A DNA stretch of 64,000 nucleotides, taken from assembly GCF_048771995.1 (NCBI RefSeq), contig NC_133025.1, forward strand, positions 4,402,001 to 4,466,000, in the 5' to 3' direction. The stretch is from Taeniopygia guttata (taxonomy: Eukaryota; Chordata; Aves; Passeriformes; Estrildidae). Shown piece by piece: positions 12,850 to 24,761 of the stretch. The stretch's first letter is position 1; each line of letters opens with the position of its first letter. A model generated the notes under the pieces. The model was not told where the DNA came from and searched no databases. It saw nothing but the letters and a program-made list of their open reading frames with translations. Position numbers and translations under genes: made by a program.

Positions 12850-13160
12850 CCCCAACGTTGCCCATCGCTTTCCGCCATCAGATTCATTGTGATGTATTAG
12901 ATGCAATAAATTATCCCATGTAACAAAACATTGGGAGCTGAAAGGGTGATAATCTGGAAAGCAGAGATAAGGATTCATTATTCCGAATCATTATGAATCC
13001 AACGTTGCCTCTGACTTCTTTCTTAATCAGCTCCTCTGATCCTGGATATGTGAGCAGCACAGATAAGGAAAGAGTCATTTATAATTCTGTACCTCGTCTA
13101 ATATTTAAAAAAAAAAGTCAGAGGCAAGAAAACGCTATAAAACACAAGCAAGAGGCGGGC
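12850..13160. promoter_or_regulatory. Candidate conserved element with GATA-site cluster
   Basis: AT-rich unique block with at least four GATA cores: GGATAA on the minus strand at 12911-12916, TGATAA at 12947-12952, and AGATAAGGA starting at 12965 and again at 13061. An inverted repeat (GGATTCAT 12971-12978 / ATGAATCC 12993-13000) directly follows the first AGATAAGGA. Two near-identical 'agataagga' sites about 96 bp apart would suit autoregulation by GATA3 or cross-regulation by GATA2. Function is inferred. Confidence 0.4.
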
Positions 13161-14090
13161 TCCGAATGAAATATCACTTCGATGTTGTTAGAGCCGCGGC
13201 AAGATTTAATTAAAATTCTCCTCTTCCACGTGTTTTATATATTTTTATAAATATATTTTGCACCTGGCTTGTAACGGATAGGAATTTACAATTGCGGCTA
13301 TTTGTTGGTGCCTGGCTTTGACTTTATTCCCAACTCCCCGATTCGGGTGAATGGAAGATGTGGACGAAGGGGGGGAATGAGGATTATTTGAATTTTCGAG
13401 GGTCCCCCCGGCCCCTCTGTCCCTCCCCAGCGCTCCCAAAATTTCATTCTGTCGATGCCAGCGATGTAGGCGGCCGCCTTGAATGGAAATCGTTTTAAAT
13501 CGAATATAGTCCGCGCACACAAAGCGCAGGATCAATGCCAAAGCGCCTGATTTGGGCAGATCAAGACGGAGGGAGCTTTATTCCCCCTCCTTGGAAACGC
13601 AGATTGCAACACTGATATTTAAAAATAACCTCTGCGAGGCTGTGTTTTCACAGCCGGAGAAGGGGGAATTATTGATTATTGGTAACTTTTCCCCGGGGTG
13701 GGGGCAAAGAGGGTGGGTTTACTTTCCAGAACACGAGAGGCAGTTTATTTATAGCAAATAAAACATCCCCATCCTCTTCTCTGCAGCCGGCAGAGCGATT
13801 ATCCCTAACAATAACCTATGGATTTTATTTAGGGAGGGTTCGGCTGCAAATCTTGGTTCAGGCGGAGCCGAAATCGATTTTGTGAGTGCGTGTGTGTGTG
13901 TCTGTGTGTGTGTAGGTATTTATTTCGGTGCATACCCGTCTAAATGTGTGCCAGGAGGAGAGCAAGAGGTGGGGTCAAGCACATGCAGCGGGAGAATCAC
14001 AGGATCCCCTAGCAAGTTGGAAAACACAAGGGAAAAAATTTTTCCGTATATTTATATAAGGAATATATATATTTATAGTACAAGCGCACA
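13161..14090. other. Non-coding, mixed AT/GC unique sequence
   Basis: No gene recognised. The block 13550-13680 and the stretch around 13290-13540 are unique and CpG-containing and may be part of the upstream regulatory domain. A short TG-rich microsatellite lies at 13883-13914. Confidence 0.45.
13883..13914 (+). repeat. (TG)n microsatellite, interrupted
   Basis: Alternating TG with interruptions (gtgagtgcgtgtgtgtgtgt followed by ctgtgtgtgtgt). Simple repeat with no coding value. Confidence 0.85.
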
Positions 14091-14096
14091 ATATAA

Positions 14097-14130
14097 ATAT
14101 TCCATATATATATATATATACACGATATAC

Positions 14131-14175
<45 letters not shown>
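14097..14175. repeat. (AT)n microsatellite
   Basis: Long alternating AT with a few C interruptions ('tatatacacgatatacatat'), preceded by further AT-rich words from 14045. Self-complementary and able to extrude a cruciform. Likely length-polymorphic. Confidence 0.9.
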
Positions 14176-14199
14176 AAAAAGAAATATGTGTGTATGTGC

Positions 14200-15216
14200 A
14201 TTTTTTTTTTTTCTTTTAGTGTATTTATTTATTTAAATGACCTCCGGGTGTCTGACTATTGCTTTCAGTGTATATTCGGACCTCGACTGCAGGCATCGAG
14301 GCGGGTCTGCGATATTTATGATAAACCCCGGGTGCCATTTAAAGCCTCATTAGTTATGTTTAACCTTTGAATCACCGGCCAGCGTGACTGGAAATGAACT
14401 TCGCGGTGCGGGGTGGATGCGGGAGGGGGGATGAGTGAGGATGCGCCTGCGCCTGTGCCCAAATTCCTTCTGTCCCCTCCCGCCCCCGATCAAGCCCCAA
14501 CCGCAGGAACACAGACAATAGTGGGGGGCTCCATCTCCGCGGTCCTGCCAAGCGGATTTTGATTTTTTCCTTTCCCCACCTCGCCCCCCCAGCTCCACGA
14601 TGTTCTCAGACAGCCCCGATCCAGCTCCTTCCCCCCCCGATTTTTAATTTTTTTTTTTTTTTCCTTTTTCTGGGCAGTTTTGAAGGGATCCGGCATCATC
14701 TTCCAGCCTGATCTCGTCTCCCTCCCGCAGCACTGTTTTGGGGAGCAGAAGAATCCGCAGGGATTTTCCCAGCCCTATGATGAGGAAAACACCCCCCGAG
14801 TGATTTCAGCTGTATTCTCCTTTATTTTTTTTTTTTCTTATCCCATACCCCGCATATCCCCGGCTCAGTCCAAACCACACAAGCCTCGTGGCTTTAAAAT
14901 CCTCTTTTTCGAAGCCTTTCCTTAGCAAAAGGCACATTTCTTGTCGATGGTAGATGGGCTCAACCCTCCTCCCCGCGCTGTTGGGGTACCCGAGCTGTCT
15001 CCATCGGTGTTTGGCGCTGGGAAGGTTCCCTTCGTGCCTCTAATGAGCTTTAAGTTATTACCTTAATTGAATGTGTTTTCTAAAGATAGAATTGGGAGGC
15101 GATCGCGTTACCTTTCACCTCACAGAGAGTCACTCTAGAAGCAGCGATAGCGAACTCCCAACGTCAGCAGAAAAACCCAACAATATCCCTCCAGGACCAG
15201 GAGGGTGTGTATACAC

Positions 15217-15249
<33 letters not shown>

Positions 15250-16170
15250 CCTTTGGTGACCAATTTTCGCCCCACTTTCTGAGGTGCCGGGGCTCAGCGC
15301 TGCCGGGATGTGTCCTGGGGGGTCTCTGCCGGGTCCCACCGAGTAGGGCAGGGGAGGGCAGCTCTGCATCCCCCCAGCACCACTGGGGCTTCCACGCGTG
15401 GGGCCTGGCATCTGCCTCACGCACCTGGTTTAGCCCTGGAAATAAAGCTTTATTCCAGCTTTATTCCAGCTTTATTCCAGGGGAAACATCTTCGCACCAA
15501 GGGGAGATGTGCAGCGTGGGGGGTAAGGTGAGAGTGGCAATTCCCAGACGTGTTTCCCGTGGATAAATCCCCTCCCGCTGTCCTAGGCTGGTCCTCCACG
15601 TCTTGTCTGGTTTTGGTGGCTGGACACCCACCCACCCACTCCGAAATGAGCTCCTAGCCCTAGAGAATAAAAATATCCTCACCACAACCTGGGGAAGTTT
15701 TCTTGTAAGCGAATCTGCCCCGTGGATCGAGGCCAGCGGGGGAGAACGCTGAGGCTGCAGCATTAGATTTTGACACGAGTGGGGGGTGAAATGTGGAAAA
15801 TCAGAGCCCCGAGCCCCTTCCCCCGCCGGTTCCTCCATCGCTGAAAGATTTGGGGCATCCCCTGGAGTCTGGCCCGGCTCCCTGGCTCCTGCTGCCCCTA
15901 TAAGACTTTAGGGGGTGTTTATCTTCCCCCCACCCCCAGCCCTGAAAATCCCCCAGGTGCTCCCGGGGAAAGGCGGCTGAGGAGCGGGTGGGGACTGCAG
16001 ATCCCCCCGGCCCCGGGGACAGAGAGGGGGACCCCCAGGACCCCCAGGGCTGGGGTTGATCCCTATGATCTCCCCGTAAAAGGTGCTGCCCTCGGCCGGA
16101 AGCCTTCCTCGTCCCGAGGAGGAGTGGGAGAGGGGGAACAATCCTCGTCCTCAAAGCGCCAGAGGACGCG
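14200..16170. other. CpG-containing non-coding upstream DNA
   Basis: A GC-rich and CpG-containing region (roughly 14360-14620 and 15270-16160) with no gene recognised. T-runs sit at 14202-14212, 14648-14662 and 15231-15248. The unique segment 14230-14390 is AT/GC mixed with no repeat character. Open frames up to about 125 codons have no recognisable product. Confidence 0.45.
15449..15481 (+). repeat. Three tandem 11-bp units
   Basis: CTTTATTCCAG is repeated three times head to tail. Each unit ends in CAG after a pyrimidine-containing stretch, so each superficially resembles a splice acceptor, but no exon follows that I can support. Confidence 0.85.
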
Positions 16171-16176
16171 TGCCCG

Positions 16177-16179
16177 TTA

Positions 16180-16267
<88 letters not shown>

Positions 16268-16346
16268 GTTGTTGTTGTTGTTGTTGTTATTGTTATTGTT
16301 GTTATTGTTGTTATTGTTATTGTTATTATTTATTATTATTATTATT
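16177..16346. repeat. (TTA)n / (TTG)n trinucleotide microsatellite
   Basis: About 29 consecutive TTA units followed by a block mixing TTG and TTA and a return to TTA. All three frames stay open on the + strand and give poly-Leu/Ile/Tyr nonsense. The G substitutions cluster at one end, suggesting an older degenerate half and a younger pure half. Confidence 0.95.
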
Positions 16347-17057
16347 CTGTCTGTATCGTGGAGCCTTGTAAAATAAAATTTTTAAAAATTAAAAAAAAAT
16401 AAAAAAAAAAGAAGACAGGAGAATAGGGTCATTAAAAATCCCCCCGGGAGGAGAAGGGGGTACGGAGGAGAAGAACCAGCCCCTTGTCGCTAATGTCACC
16501 GCTTTTCCTCGAAAGCTTTCCGCGCTATTTGCACGATCATACGCTTAATTACATTTTCCCCCTCCGCTGCCGGCTCCCGGCGCTGCCAGCCGCTCCCGGG
16601 ACGGGTTACATCACGCTCACCCCGCTGTACCTGGCGCGTCCCCCTGGCCCTGCCCCTGTCCCCCCCGGCTCCACCTCCCCGCCCCACCCATGGGTGCGTG
16701 AAGAAATCGCCCATCATATTCCTCTGCCTCCTGCTCTGCCCTTTCCCAACCCGGAAGAGCTCTGATCTTCAGCCCAGCCCGGAGGAGGAGGAGGAGGAGG
16801 AGGAGGGCAAGGGTGGGCGTTCGGAGGATGCGGCTCCCCCAGGTTTTCCCCCTCGGTGAGAGCTTGCGACATGCCAGCAGCGGCTCCGCTCCTCCCGCAC
16901 TCCTGCTCTGAGCGCTCCAGCGGAACCGGACAAAATCAAAAGCATCTGCCCAGGTCAGTGAACACCGATTTGTGTGTCCCTCCATCCCACCCTCCTCCTT
17001 TTTCTCTTTTCCTATTTTTTTATTTTTCTTTTTTTTTTTTCCTTTCCTTTATCTCTC

Positions 17058-17093
<36 letters not shown>

Positions 17094-17869
17094 CCTCATT
17101 TTCTCCACGTGGAGACAGGGAGCTCGGCTCCCAGGATTTGAAACTCAGCCCCGACCCCCCTTTATTGCTTAGGGTGGATGGAGGGGAGAGTCGAGTTTTC
17201 TCGGTGACCTTGGGGAAAGCCCCCCCGATCCGTAAGGGAACGATTTTTGGGGCGCTGGGGAGAAGATGTTTTACCTGTGGGTGTTGGGGGCGAAGGAGTG
17301 AGGCTGGGCTGGCGGGGGCTGGGAGATGGGACACGGCATTGACACAGCTGGGATGAGAAATATTAATCTCAGAACGGCAATGGATTCATATCTGAGGGAT
17401 ATGCGGGGCCTTTCTGTGCCTGGCTTTGTACCTGTGTGCGTATGAAGATATATATATTTGTGTATATTTATACTGTATATCCGGACCCATACTCTGTGTA
17501 TCACCCTGTGTACAGCGATTTTCACGCAGGCAAGCCTGTGTCGATGGCTGCGGTTTTGCGCTCTTCCCACGAATAATTCCGATTCGATTTGATTCTGTTA
17601 GGTTGATATGTTCTGTATAATATAAAATATACGCTGTACGTGTAGCACTCTATCTCTTCAGATTAAAAATATCTGTATGTAACGCATAACAAGAGTGCTT
17701 CTAACAAAATCGACTTAGGGCGATTTTACGCAGATATCTCTCATTTTTTTTACCTTAGAAACGCAAAGCAGAGCTACCCTAGAGGTGTGTGGTTAAGGCT
17801 GGTTGGGATGAGGGGGGAGATGGCTCCGCTCCGGGGTTGGCCACGCTCCTGGGCCCGCTGAGGGGACCC

Positions 17870-17919
17870 GCGGGCCGGGCCGGGCCGGGCCGGGCCGGGC
17901 CGGGCCGGGCTGGGCCGGG
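17870..17919. repeat. (CGGGC)n G-quadruplex-capable tract
   Basis: About ten copies of the pentamer CGGGC with one T interruption near the right end. The + strand has runs of three G separated by CC, which meets the usual pattern for a G-quadruplex. CpG-dense. Confidence 0.9.
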
Positions 17920-18148
17920 TTCCGGCAGGACTGGCGGCCCAAGGGCGACAGGAGAGATCCTTTCTCTCCCGGCACCCCTGCATTAAGTATTTCTCCTCCT
18001 TCCCCACCGTGTAAGAGAATTTTTCATCCTCCAAACCGTGCGGAGGATGTTTCTGGAGGGAGCAATGGGAATGGATTGTGCTGTCAAAAAATCCACATTA
18101 TCTGTCATCGAGCGTTTTGAAAGCAGAAAGAGGAGAAAAGAAATCTAT

Positions 18149-18191
18149 CTATCTATCTATTTATCTATCTATCCATCCATCCATCCATCCC
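18149..18191 (+). repeat. (CTAT)n-(CATC)n tetranucleotide repeat
   Basis: A tetranucleotide run of CTAT units converts into CATC units, a small compound microsatellite. Confidence 0.9.
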
Positions 18192-18449
18192 AGCTCCTCT
18201 TACCTTCTTCACGTGTCCGTACACAGGCAGCGGGCTCCGGGTGACGGATTTTAATGAAACCGGATAATTAATAACCACCGGCCCTGCTTGTTTTCTCCAT
18301 TATTTATGGGCCTCAGGTGCGGAGCGGGGGAGCCGGGACCTGTCGGTGCCGCGGGCAGGGGCTGCTGAGGCGGACACCGGTCCCAGCTCCCCGCTGCACC
18401 GGGATGAGTCCTGACAGGGGGGACAGAGGGGGTCCCAACAACCCGAGGG

Positions 18450-18490
18450 CTCTGGGAAAGGAGAAACAGGCTCTGGGAAAGGAGAAACAC
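18450..18490 (+). repeat. Two tandem 21-bp units
   Basis: CTCTGGGAAAGGAGAAACAG(G) occurs twice in direct succession, starting at 18450 and 18471. The second copy diverges only at its last bases. Confidence 0.8.
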
Positions 18491-19169
18491 TCTCTCGCAA
18501 AAAGGGGAGAGGGAAGCTCTACCTCCACCCCGCCGCGGCATTTTGCTCCCGGCTGGGGAGAAGCGCTTCCTTCTCCCGGGGATGTGAATTTCTTCTTATA
18601 GACCCGAGGGAAACGTTGTAATTTCAAGGCAGAAAATAAGACGAGGAGGTTTTTCCCGGCAGGGACAGGTAGGGAGTGGGATGAGGATGAGGAGGAGGGG
18701 GAGCAGCCGGCCGGGGATTCTCTCGGCCCTCGGGATGCGGAGGGCATCGCCTTGTGCTTGGATGGGGGCGGGACAGCATCTCGGCGTGCCTGTGTGTGCT
18801 CCTCGGGGGAATTTGGGGTGCTGTAGCCCTCTGAAATCCTCCGTGCTGTTTGAATTTTGGAGCCTGTGACGGTAAACGCGAGCCCGGCATTCCCGGAGTG
18901 CGATGCAGGGTTACAGCCGCTGGGGTCTGTGGGCACCGGGGGTTTATTTTTATTTTGGGGGGTGTAAGGACGGCTTTAAACTGGCAGCAGCCGGGCTCCT
19001 GCCCGAGTAAATCGGTCCGGTTTTAATCCGGGGATATGCTCCTGCTGGTGCTAATTCTGCCGCCTCCTCTCCCGCCAGCCGCCGGGAGATTTGTGGTGGG
19101 TTTTTTTTTGGTGGTGTTTTTTTTTTTTTTTTTCCTTTATCGAAGTCCTGGGGTAATTTCTGCTTTCGG

Positions 19170-19206
<37 letters not shown>

Positions 19207-20376
19207 AAGGAAAAAAAATAGACACACAAAAAAAATATCCATAAACACGTCGGCAGCTTCACATTCTCCGCGAGGTGCGAGGAAAACTGCCCTTGCCGGG
19301 TTTAAAGCCCGCAAGATGCTTCAATCTATCGCTCAAAACAGTCCTGAGAGATAAAGCAAAATCGAGAAACCTGCAACAAACCGGCTCCCCCGACTCCCTC
19401 ATTTTTTATAGATATATTTAAAAAAAAATTTTCCCCTATTGAGCGCTTCTTTAAACTCGCCGTAATTTGGAGTGGCTCTTCAGGCGATTTTTTGGCTTTT
19501 TCTTCTCTCATTTTTAAAATTTGTGGGGTCGAAGCCTTTGGGGAGCGCTGCCCTGCTCTCTGCAGCGATAGCGGTGCCGGTGCCGGGGACCCGCTCCAGG
19601 CTCGGGAGCCGCTTGGAGAGGGGATAAAAAGGGGGAATGGGGTGAAATGGGGGCTGGAATAAAAGGGAGAAGGAGAACCCCTTATCAAAGCGCACTTTTG
19701 CTGCCTGAGAAAGGAAAAGGGGTGGGGGGGAAGGGAGAAAAGGGACTCACCGGGTTGAGCTGGAAGGAGGGAAGGGAGCTGGGTCCTGCCAGCACGGGGG
19801 TGACAGGGGTGACACGGGTGACACGAGTCCCCCTCCCCTTCTCCCCTTCGCCCGGCTCCTCTCCGCGCAGTTTGGGGAATGTGTCGAGGGGAGAGGTCGC
19901 CCCTGGGACTTGCGGAGCCGGTTTTTGATCTTCTCAGACCTTTTTTTTTTTTTTTTTCCTTTTTTTTCTTTACTCCTGCAGTGTCCCGGGGCAGTCGCCC
20001 TTCTCTCAGCTTCAAAGAAGGGGGAGGCGGGAGAGGAGGGATAGAAAAGTCCCAGTTTCTCTCCTCCCAATTTTAATTCTTCGAATTTCTTTTCTGCGGC
20101 AGAGCAGGGTTTTCCCCCCGTCTCTTCCCACCCCTCCATCAAATAGTATCATTTGCGCTGAAAAAAACCCCAAAACAAACCAAAAAACGTGTGCGCGTCT
20201 GTGGTGGGTGGTGGTGCACGAAGGGATCAAAAATTGGACCCGGTGTAATCAGCCGATGATTTGTTCTCTCTTTGAATTTGCATGGCTCGCCACTTCTTTG
20301 TGTGCGTGTTTATGTTTCCTCCCGATCTTCACGAAGAGGAGAAAAATGAATTATTAGAAAAGAAAGGAAATGTACG

Positions 20377-20415
<39 letters not shown>

Positions 20416-21024
20416 AGAGAGAGAGAAATAGCAAGGGAGATTAAAAAAAAAAAAAAGAGTAAAACCACAAATGTGGCTGGTTTGGAAGTGGAAGGGAAGA
20501 CTCATGTGGGATGAGAAGTGGCAGGAATGCCAGTGTCTCTTTCTCTTTGACTATTATTATTATTTTTATTAGCATTAGTAATAATAATTTACTGCTCCTA
20601 GCTGGACGGATGTAGCTTACCGTTTAAATGATAAAGAGGGGGTGGCCTTGGGGAAATGGATCGTAATTCCTGCCTAATTCACGAAGGGAGGGAAAAAAAA
20701 AAAAAAAGAGAAAAAAAAAAGAGGAAAACAAAATATTCCCTCTTCTCTGCGCCTTTGTTTAACCCGAGATTATCTCAGCAGCCTGACCAGGGCTCAGGGG
20801 GGACTGGCAGGGGCTGCCCCAGCCTGGGAGGTGGCAACGGGCTCACAACGAGAGCAAGTTGCTGTACACAGGCAAAAAAAAAAAAAAAAAAAAGGAAAAA
20901 AAAATTAATAATAATCTTCGGAGCTCTGCCCTGGGCCGTGTCCTCTCCATAACCCCCCGATTCCTCGCTCCCGGCTGTTTGTACAGCTTTACCTGTACTA
21001 TTCTGGTACCCTGGAAAGAAGAAG

Positions 21025-21065
<41 letters not shown>
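21025..21065 (+). repeat. Poly-A run of 41
   Basis: One of the longest homopolymers in the window. It is not preceded by recognisable retrotransposon sequence, so it is listed as a simple repeat rather than a retroposon tail. Confidence 0.9.
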
Positions 21066-21066
<1 letters not shown>

Positions 21067-21848
21067 CCCAGCCCGACAAACGTAACTTAATCCCCTTTCA
21101 GTCAATTGTCGTTTAAAAGGGGGCTCAAGGAGAGGGGGGAGAAGGGGGAGGCCGCCTGTCCCCGCCCCGAGGTGCCAGTCGCGGTGGGCACCAACGGGGA
21201 CAGACGGAGGAGATGCTGGCCCCGGGTCCCGGCTCAGAACAACCTTGTCTGGACCTACTTTAACTAGAAGACCCGAGGGAGATTTGAAAAAAAAAAAAAA
21301 CCCAAAAGGGAGGCGATATCTTCAGTGCTCTTTGACTGGTCACTTTTAGGGGAGCGGTAGGTTGGGGGGCCGCCCCATCCCACCAAGTCTGGGATTTTGT
21401 TGTTGTTGATTTTATCTTTTTTTTTTTTTTTTTCTCTGAATTTTCCTCTTTTTGGGTCTCTAAGTGACAAATAAAGTGTCCAAAGCGTTTCGTCGTGGCC
21501 TTTTAGAGGCAGAGTTATCCCCATTGCTCCCATCCCTCCCCTAGCTAGGAGGGATGCTGGAGCCCCCTCCCCCCCGGCAGAATTAACCCCCGAGTCCCCG
21601 ACCCTTATCTGGCGGCTGGTGCTGAGCTTGGGGCTAATTGCTCCAACAATGGGCTCCTATTAACGCCGAGCTGTCACTGGAAACCCTGCTGGGGGCTGCC
21701 GTGGGGGGGCGAGGTGATGGATCTGCAGCCACAGCCTGGGAAAAGAACGGTCAAGGCCAGCGCTCCTCTCAAAACCCCCGGGGATCACAGGAGATAATCC
21801 GAGGAGACGGGGGAAATGATGGGTTTGCTCTTTTTATTTTTTAAATTT

Positions 21849-21854
21849 TAATTT

Positions 21855-21900
<46 letters not shown>

Positions 21901-21905
21901 TTTTT
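21849..21905. repeat. AT/T-rich simple repeat
   Basis: TTTAT words pass into an alternating AT run (about 21867-21892) and then a T homopolymer. Non-coding. Confidence 0.85.
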
Positions 21906-22986
21906 GGTAGTGGGTGTTTTGCACTTCCTCCCGGCTGGGAGTGGGATAGGAAGATGAGTCTATCGTGAAAATAAAGGTACAGCCTAAGCAAACTAGATTT
22001 AAAAGAGGGTGTCCTCCTCCCGCAACCGGGGCTGTGGCTGCGAGGGACACGCGGGGAAAAGGGTCCCGCAGGACGGAGCCCTCAGGGATGTTCCCATTTC
22101 TTTTCCCCCCTGCCACCGATGGGACTTGGCGTAGCTGTTTATTTATTATTTTACTTTTTTTTTTTTCTTTTAAATTTTATCCATTTCATTTTGCATTAAT
22201 AATTCTCTGCCCTCCAAACAGCTGAAGGAAAGCGGTTTCTTCACTACCTCCGGACAGGGCTAAAGGCGCGTTTTAAAATGGTTTAGCAATTTTGTGACCT
22301 TTGGATGGAAATTCCCCTCCCGTGATCCCACGGCTGTAGGTCTCAGGGCTGTAAGTGCCGGAGGGAGCGGGGATGGGAATCTCAGCTCACCTGCCCAAAG
22401 ATCTCATCTCGCATTAAGGTCCCCTCAAATGTTAAAAGACACAAAATGATTTTTCCCAAGGGTCGGAAACCCCTCTGCCCCAGAGGATGTGCTTGGGGTG
22501 GGAGGAAATTTAGGGAGCGGGGATGAAGAGGAAAACCCCGGGGAGACACGTATAAAATGCTAAAATTTGGGGAGAGGGATGGCAGGAAGAGGAAAGTTTG
22601 CGCTTCACTATCCAAGGAATGGGAGGAGGAGGAGGGGTAGGCAGGAGACCACCCCGGTGCTGGGGCGCCCCACACTCCGGGGGCGGCCGTAGGGGCAGCC
22701 CGGAAAGTGCCTCAGGACGGACGGACAGACAGACAGACCGTTCTCCCCTCCGTTTTCTCCTTCTGGTGCGCCCCAATTCCCGGAGTACGGAAAGGAGGGG
22801 ACACCCCGCGGGGTAAAACCTTGCAGGCAAAGCGATTCCTCTGAGGGGAGAGAGGAAACACGAGATTAAAGCCCCCGGCTCGGGGAGGGCCATGAGCATC
22901 CCCCTCCTCTCTCCCCCTTCCCCCTAATGGGCTGCAGGGAGCGGTTCCCACTGCCCCGGGCTGGTCCCGGCGGCGTCGGCGAGGCT

Positions 22987-23083
22987 GGAGCACCGAGCCC
23001 TGTCCCCGGACAGCTCGGGGAGCACCGAGCCCTGTCCCCGGACAGCTCGGGGAGCACCGAGCCCTGTCCCCGGACAGTTCTGG
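22987..23083 (+). repeat. Minisatellite, three copies of a 32-bp hairpin unit
   Basis: Three head-to-tail 32-bp units begin at 22987, 23019 and 23051. Each contains CCGAGC...CTGTCC, a CC loop, and GGACAGCTCGG, so each can fold into an 11-bp stem with a 2-nt bulge. The third copy has a T in place of C near its end. It lies within CpG-rich DNA about 2.3 kb upstream of the inferred GATA3 start. Confidence 0.85.
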
Positions 23084-23322
23084 ATGGAGGGGACCTGTCA
23101 CCCCCTGTCCACGCTCCTCGGCGCTCCCCACCCGGCACATTTCCGTGGGTGCTTCACGGCTCTTGTACGCTGATCGGTTTCTTTATTTTCTTTTAAATAT
23201 ATATATATGCATGCTCAGGGTGCATCTTCCACGCGTGAAACCTCTGTCCCCACGCCCAACAGCGATGGGCTGCTCCGGGGGTTGAAATTCGGGCTTAAAA
23301 CGGGCGTCCTCGAGGATGCGAA

Positions 23323-23384
23323 CCATCCATCCATCCATCCATCCATCCATCCATCCATCCATCCATCCATCCATCCATCCATCC
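23323..23384 (+). repeat. (CATC)n microsatellite
   Basis: About fifteen CATC units in a pure run, flanked by GC-rich unique DNA. On the minus strand it stays open and would encode an MDGW repeat; this is a composition artefact. Confidence 0.95.
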
Positions 23385-23620
23385 CTCCCGGCCGCAGGTT
23401 GAGCCCAGCCCGGTCCCGCTGACCGGAGGCGGCCCCGGAGCTGCGGAGCCTCGGTTTTTAACGAGAGCCCCGGTACAAAAGCTCCGAGAGCCGCTCCCTC
23501 CCGCACCGGGTGATGCGCTCCGGCCGGCGTGCGGAGCACGCAGTGAGTGACTGCTTCTAGTGCTTTGAAAAGAATTTAATATTATCCTTCCCCCCACTCC
23601 TCCTCCATCATCCTATCCAT

Positions 23621-23850
<230 letters not shown>

Positions 23851-24000
23851 CTTCCTTTTCCTTCATTTCCTTTCTCTAATTTCTTTCCTTTCTCTCTCTC
23901 TTTCTCTCCTTCGTTCTCTTTTTCCTTCTTCCGTTTCCCCTTCATCTTTCCTTTCTCTCCACGATTTTTGTGTGTCTCTTTCTCCCCATCCTCTGTCCCT

Positions 24001-24570
24001 GGTTCTCCCCTGTCCCCCTGTCCCTGTCCCGCTGTCGCCGTCCCCCTGTCCCTACCTTGCTGTCTCTGGCCCTGTTGTCCCCCTGTCCGTGTCCCTGTCC
24101 CTGACCCACTGTCCCTGTTCCTGTCCCCCTGTCCTCCTGTTCCTGTCCCCCTGTTCTGCTGTCCTTGTCCCTGTCACGCTGTCCCTGCCCCTGTCCCTGT
24201 CCCCCTGTCCCTGTCCCGCTATCCCTGCCCCTGTCCATATTCCTGTCCTGCTGTCCCTGTCCTGCTGTCCCTGTCGCTGTCCCCCTGTCCCTGTCCCCCT
24301 GTCCCGCTGTCCCTGTCCGTGTCCCTGCCCCTGTCCCTGTCCCTGTCCGTGTCCCCTGTCCCTGTCGCTGTCCCTGTCCCTATCCCTGTCCCTGTCCGTG
24401 TCCCCTGTCCCTGTCCCCCTATCGCTGTCCCTGTCCCCCTGTCGCTGTCCCTGTCCCCCTGTCCCCCTGCCCCTGTCCCCCTATCCCTGTCCCTGTCCCC
24501 TGTCCCTGTCCCTGTCCCCTGTCCCCCTGTCGCTGTCCCTGTTCCCTGTGCCCCCGTCCCTGTCCCCGTC
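24001..24570 (+). repeat. (CCTGTC)n-type minisatellite
   Basis: About 570 bp of imperfect hexamer-like CTGTCC/CCTGTC units interrupted by CC, CG and TG variants. Stop codons are absent in several frames, so open frames over 200 codons run through it; the peptides are Pro/Cys/Ser/Val/Leu repeats and not credible proteins. It directly abuts the GC-rich GATA3 promoter island. Confidence 0.95.
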
Positions 24571-24664
24571 CCAGTCCCGTCCCGCCGGGATCACCCCGGG
24601 GTGCCGCTAGGGGATGCCCTGGCTCAACGCAGCGCCCGGCGCGGCCGCCGGCCCGCGGGCCCGC

Positions 24665-24722
24665 AGCCAATCAGCGCCGCCGGGGGCCGGCGGGGCGCGG
24701 GCCGGCAGCCAATCAGCGCCGC
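24665..24722 (+). promoter_or_regulatory. Two directly repeated CCAAT boxes
   Basis: The word CAGCCAATCAGCGCCGCC occurs twice, with CCAAT cores at 24667-24671 and 24709-24713, 42 bp (about four helical turns) apart. The sequence CCAATCAG is a textbook NF-Y site. Confidence 0.7.
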
Positions 24723-24756
24723 CCGAGGCCGGCGCCCCAGTTCCTGCTCGCCGTCT

Positions 24757-24761
24757 ATTGG
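24757..24761 (-). promoter_or_regulatory. Inverted CCAAT box
   Basis: ATTGG within 'ctattggccgag', i.e. a CCAAT on the minus strand 48 bp after the second direct CCAAT. A GC-box follows at about 24777. Confidence 0.6.

Larger units (their letters stand above)
16347..22980. other. Upstream non-coding domain with simple repeats
   Basis: No gene recognised in 6.6 kb. It alternates CpG-rich unique DNA with homopolymers: T at 17050-17086, A at 19170-19198, A at 20381-20412, A at 20874-20893 and A at 21025-21065. A (GGA)n tract lies at 16783-16806. The segment 21625-21690 is unique and includes homeodomain (CTAATTG) and SOX-like (AACAATGG) cores. Any antisense lncRNA diverging from the GATA3 promoter would run through here, but no splice structure can be proven from sequence. 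Confidence 0.45.

Noticed and set aside
15449..15481. Serial splice acceptors of an upstream alternative exon
   Set aside because: The 11-bp units end in CAG, but no conserved exon or donor follows that could be supported.
16083..16402. Poly-Leu and poly-Ile ORFs
   Set aside because: All frames of the TTA trinucleotide repeat are open; microsatellite artefact.
23323..23384. CRISPR-like direct repeat array
   Set aside because: Pure tetranucleotide microsatellite with no spacers, in an animal genome.
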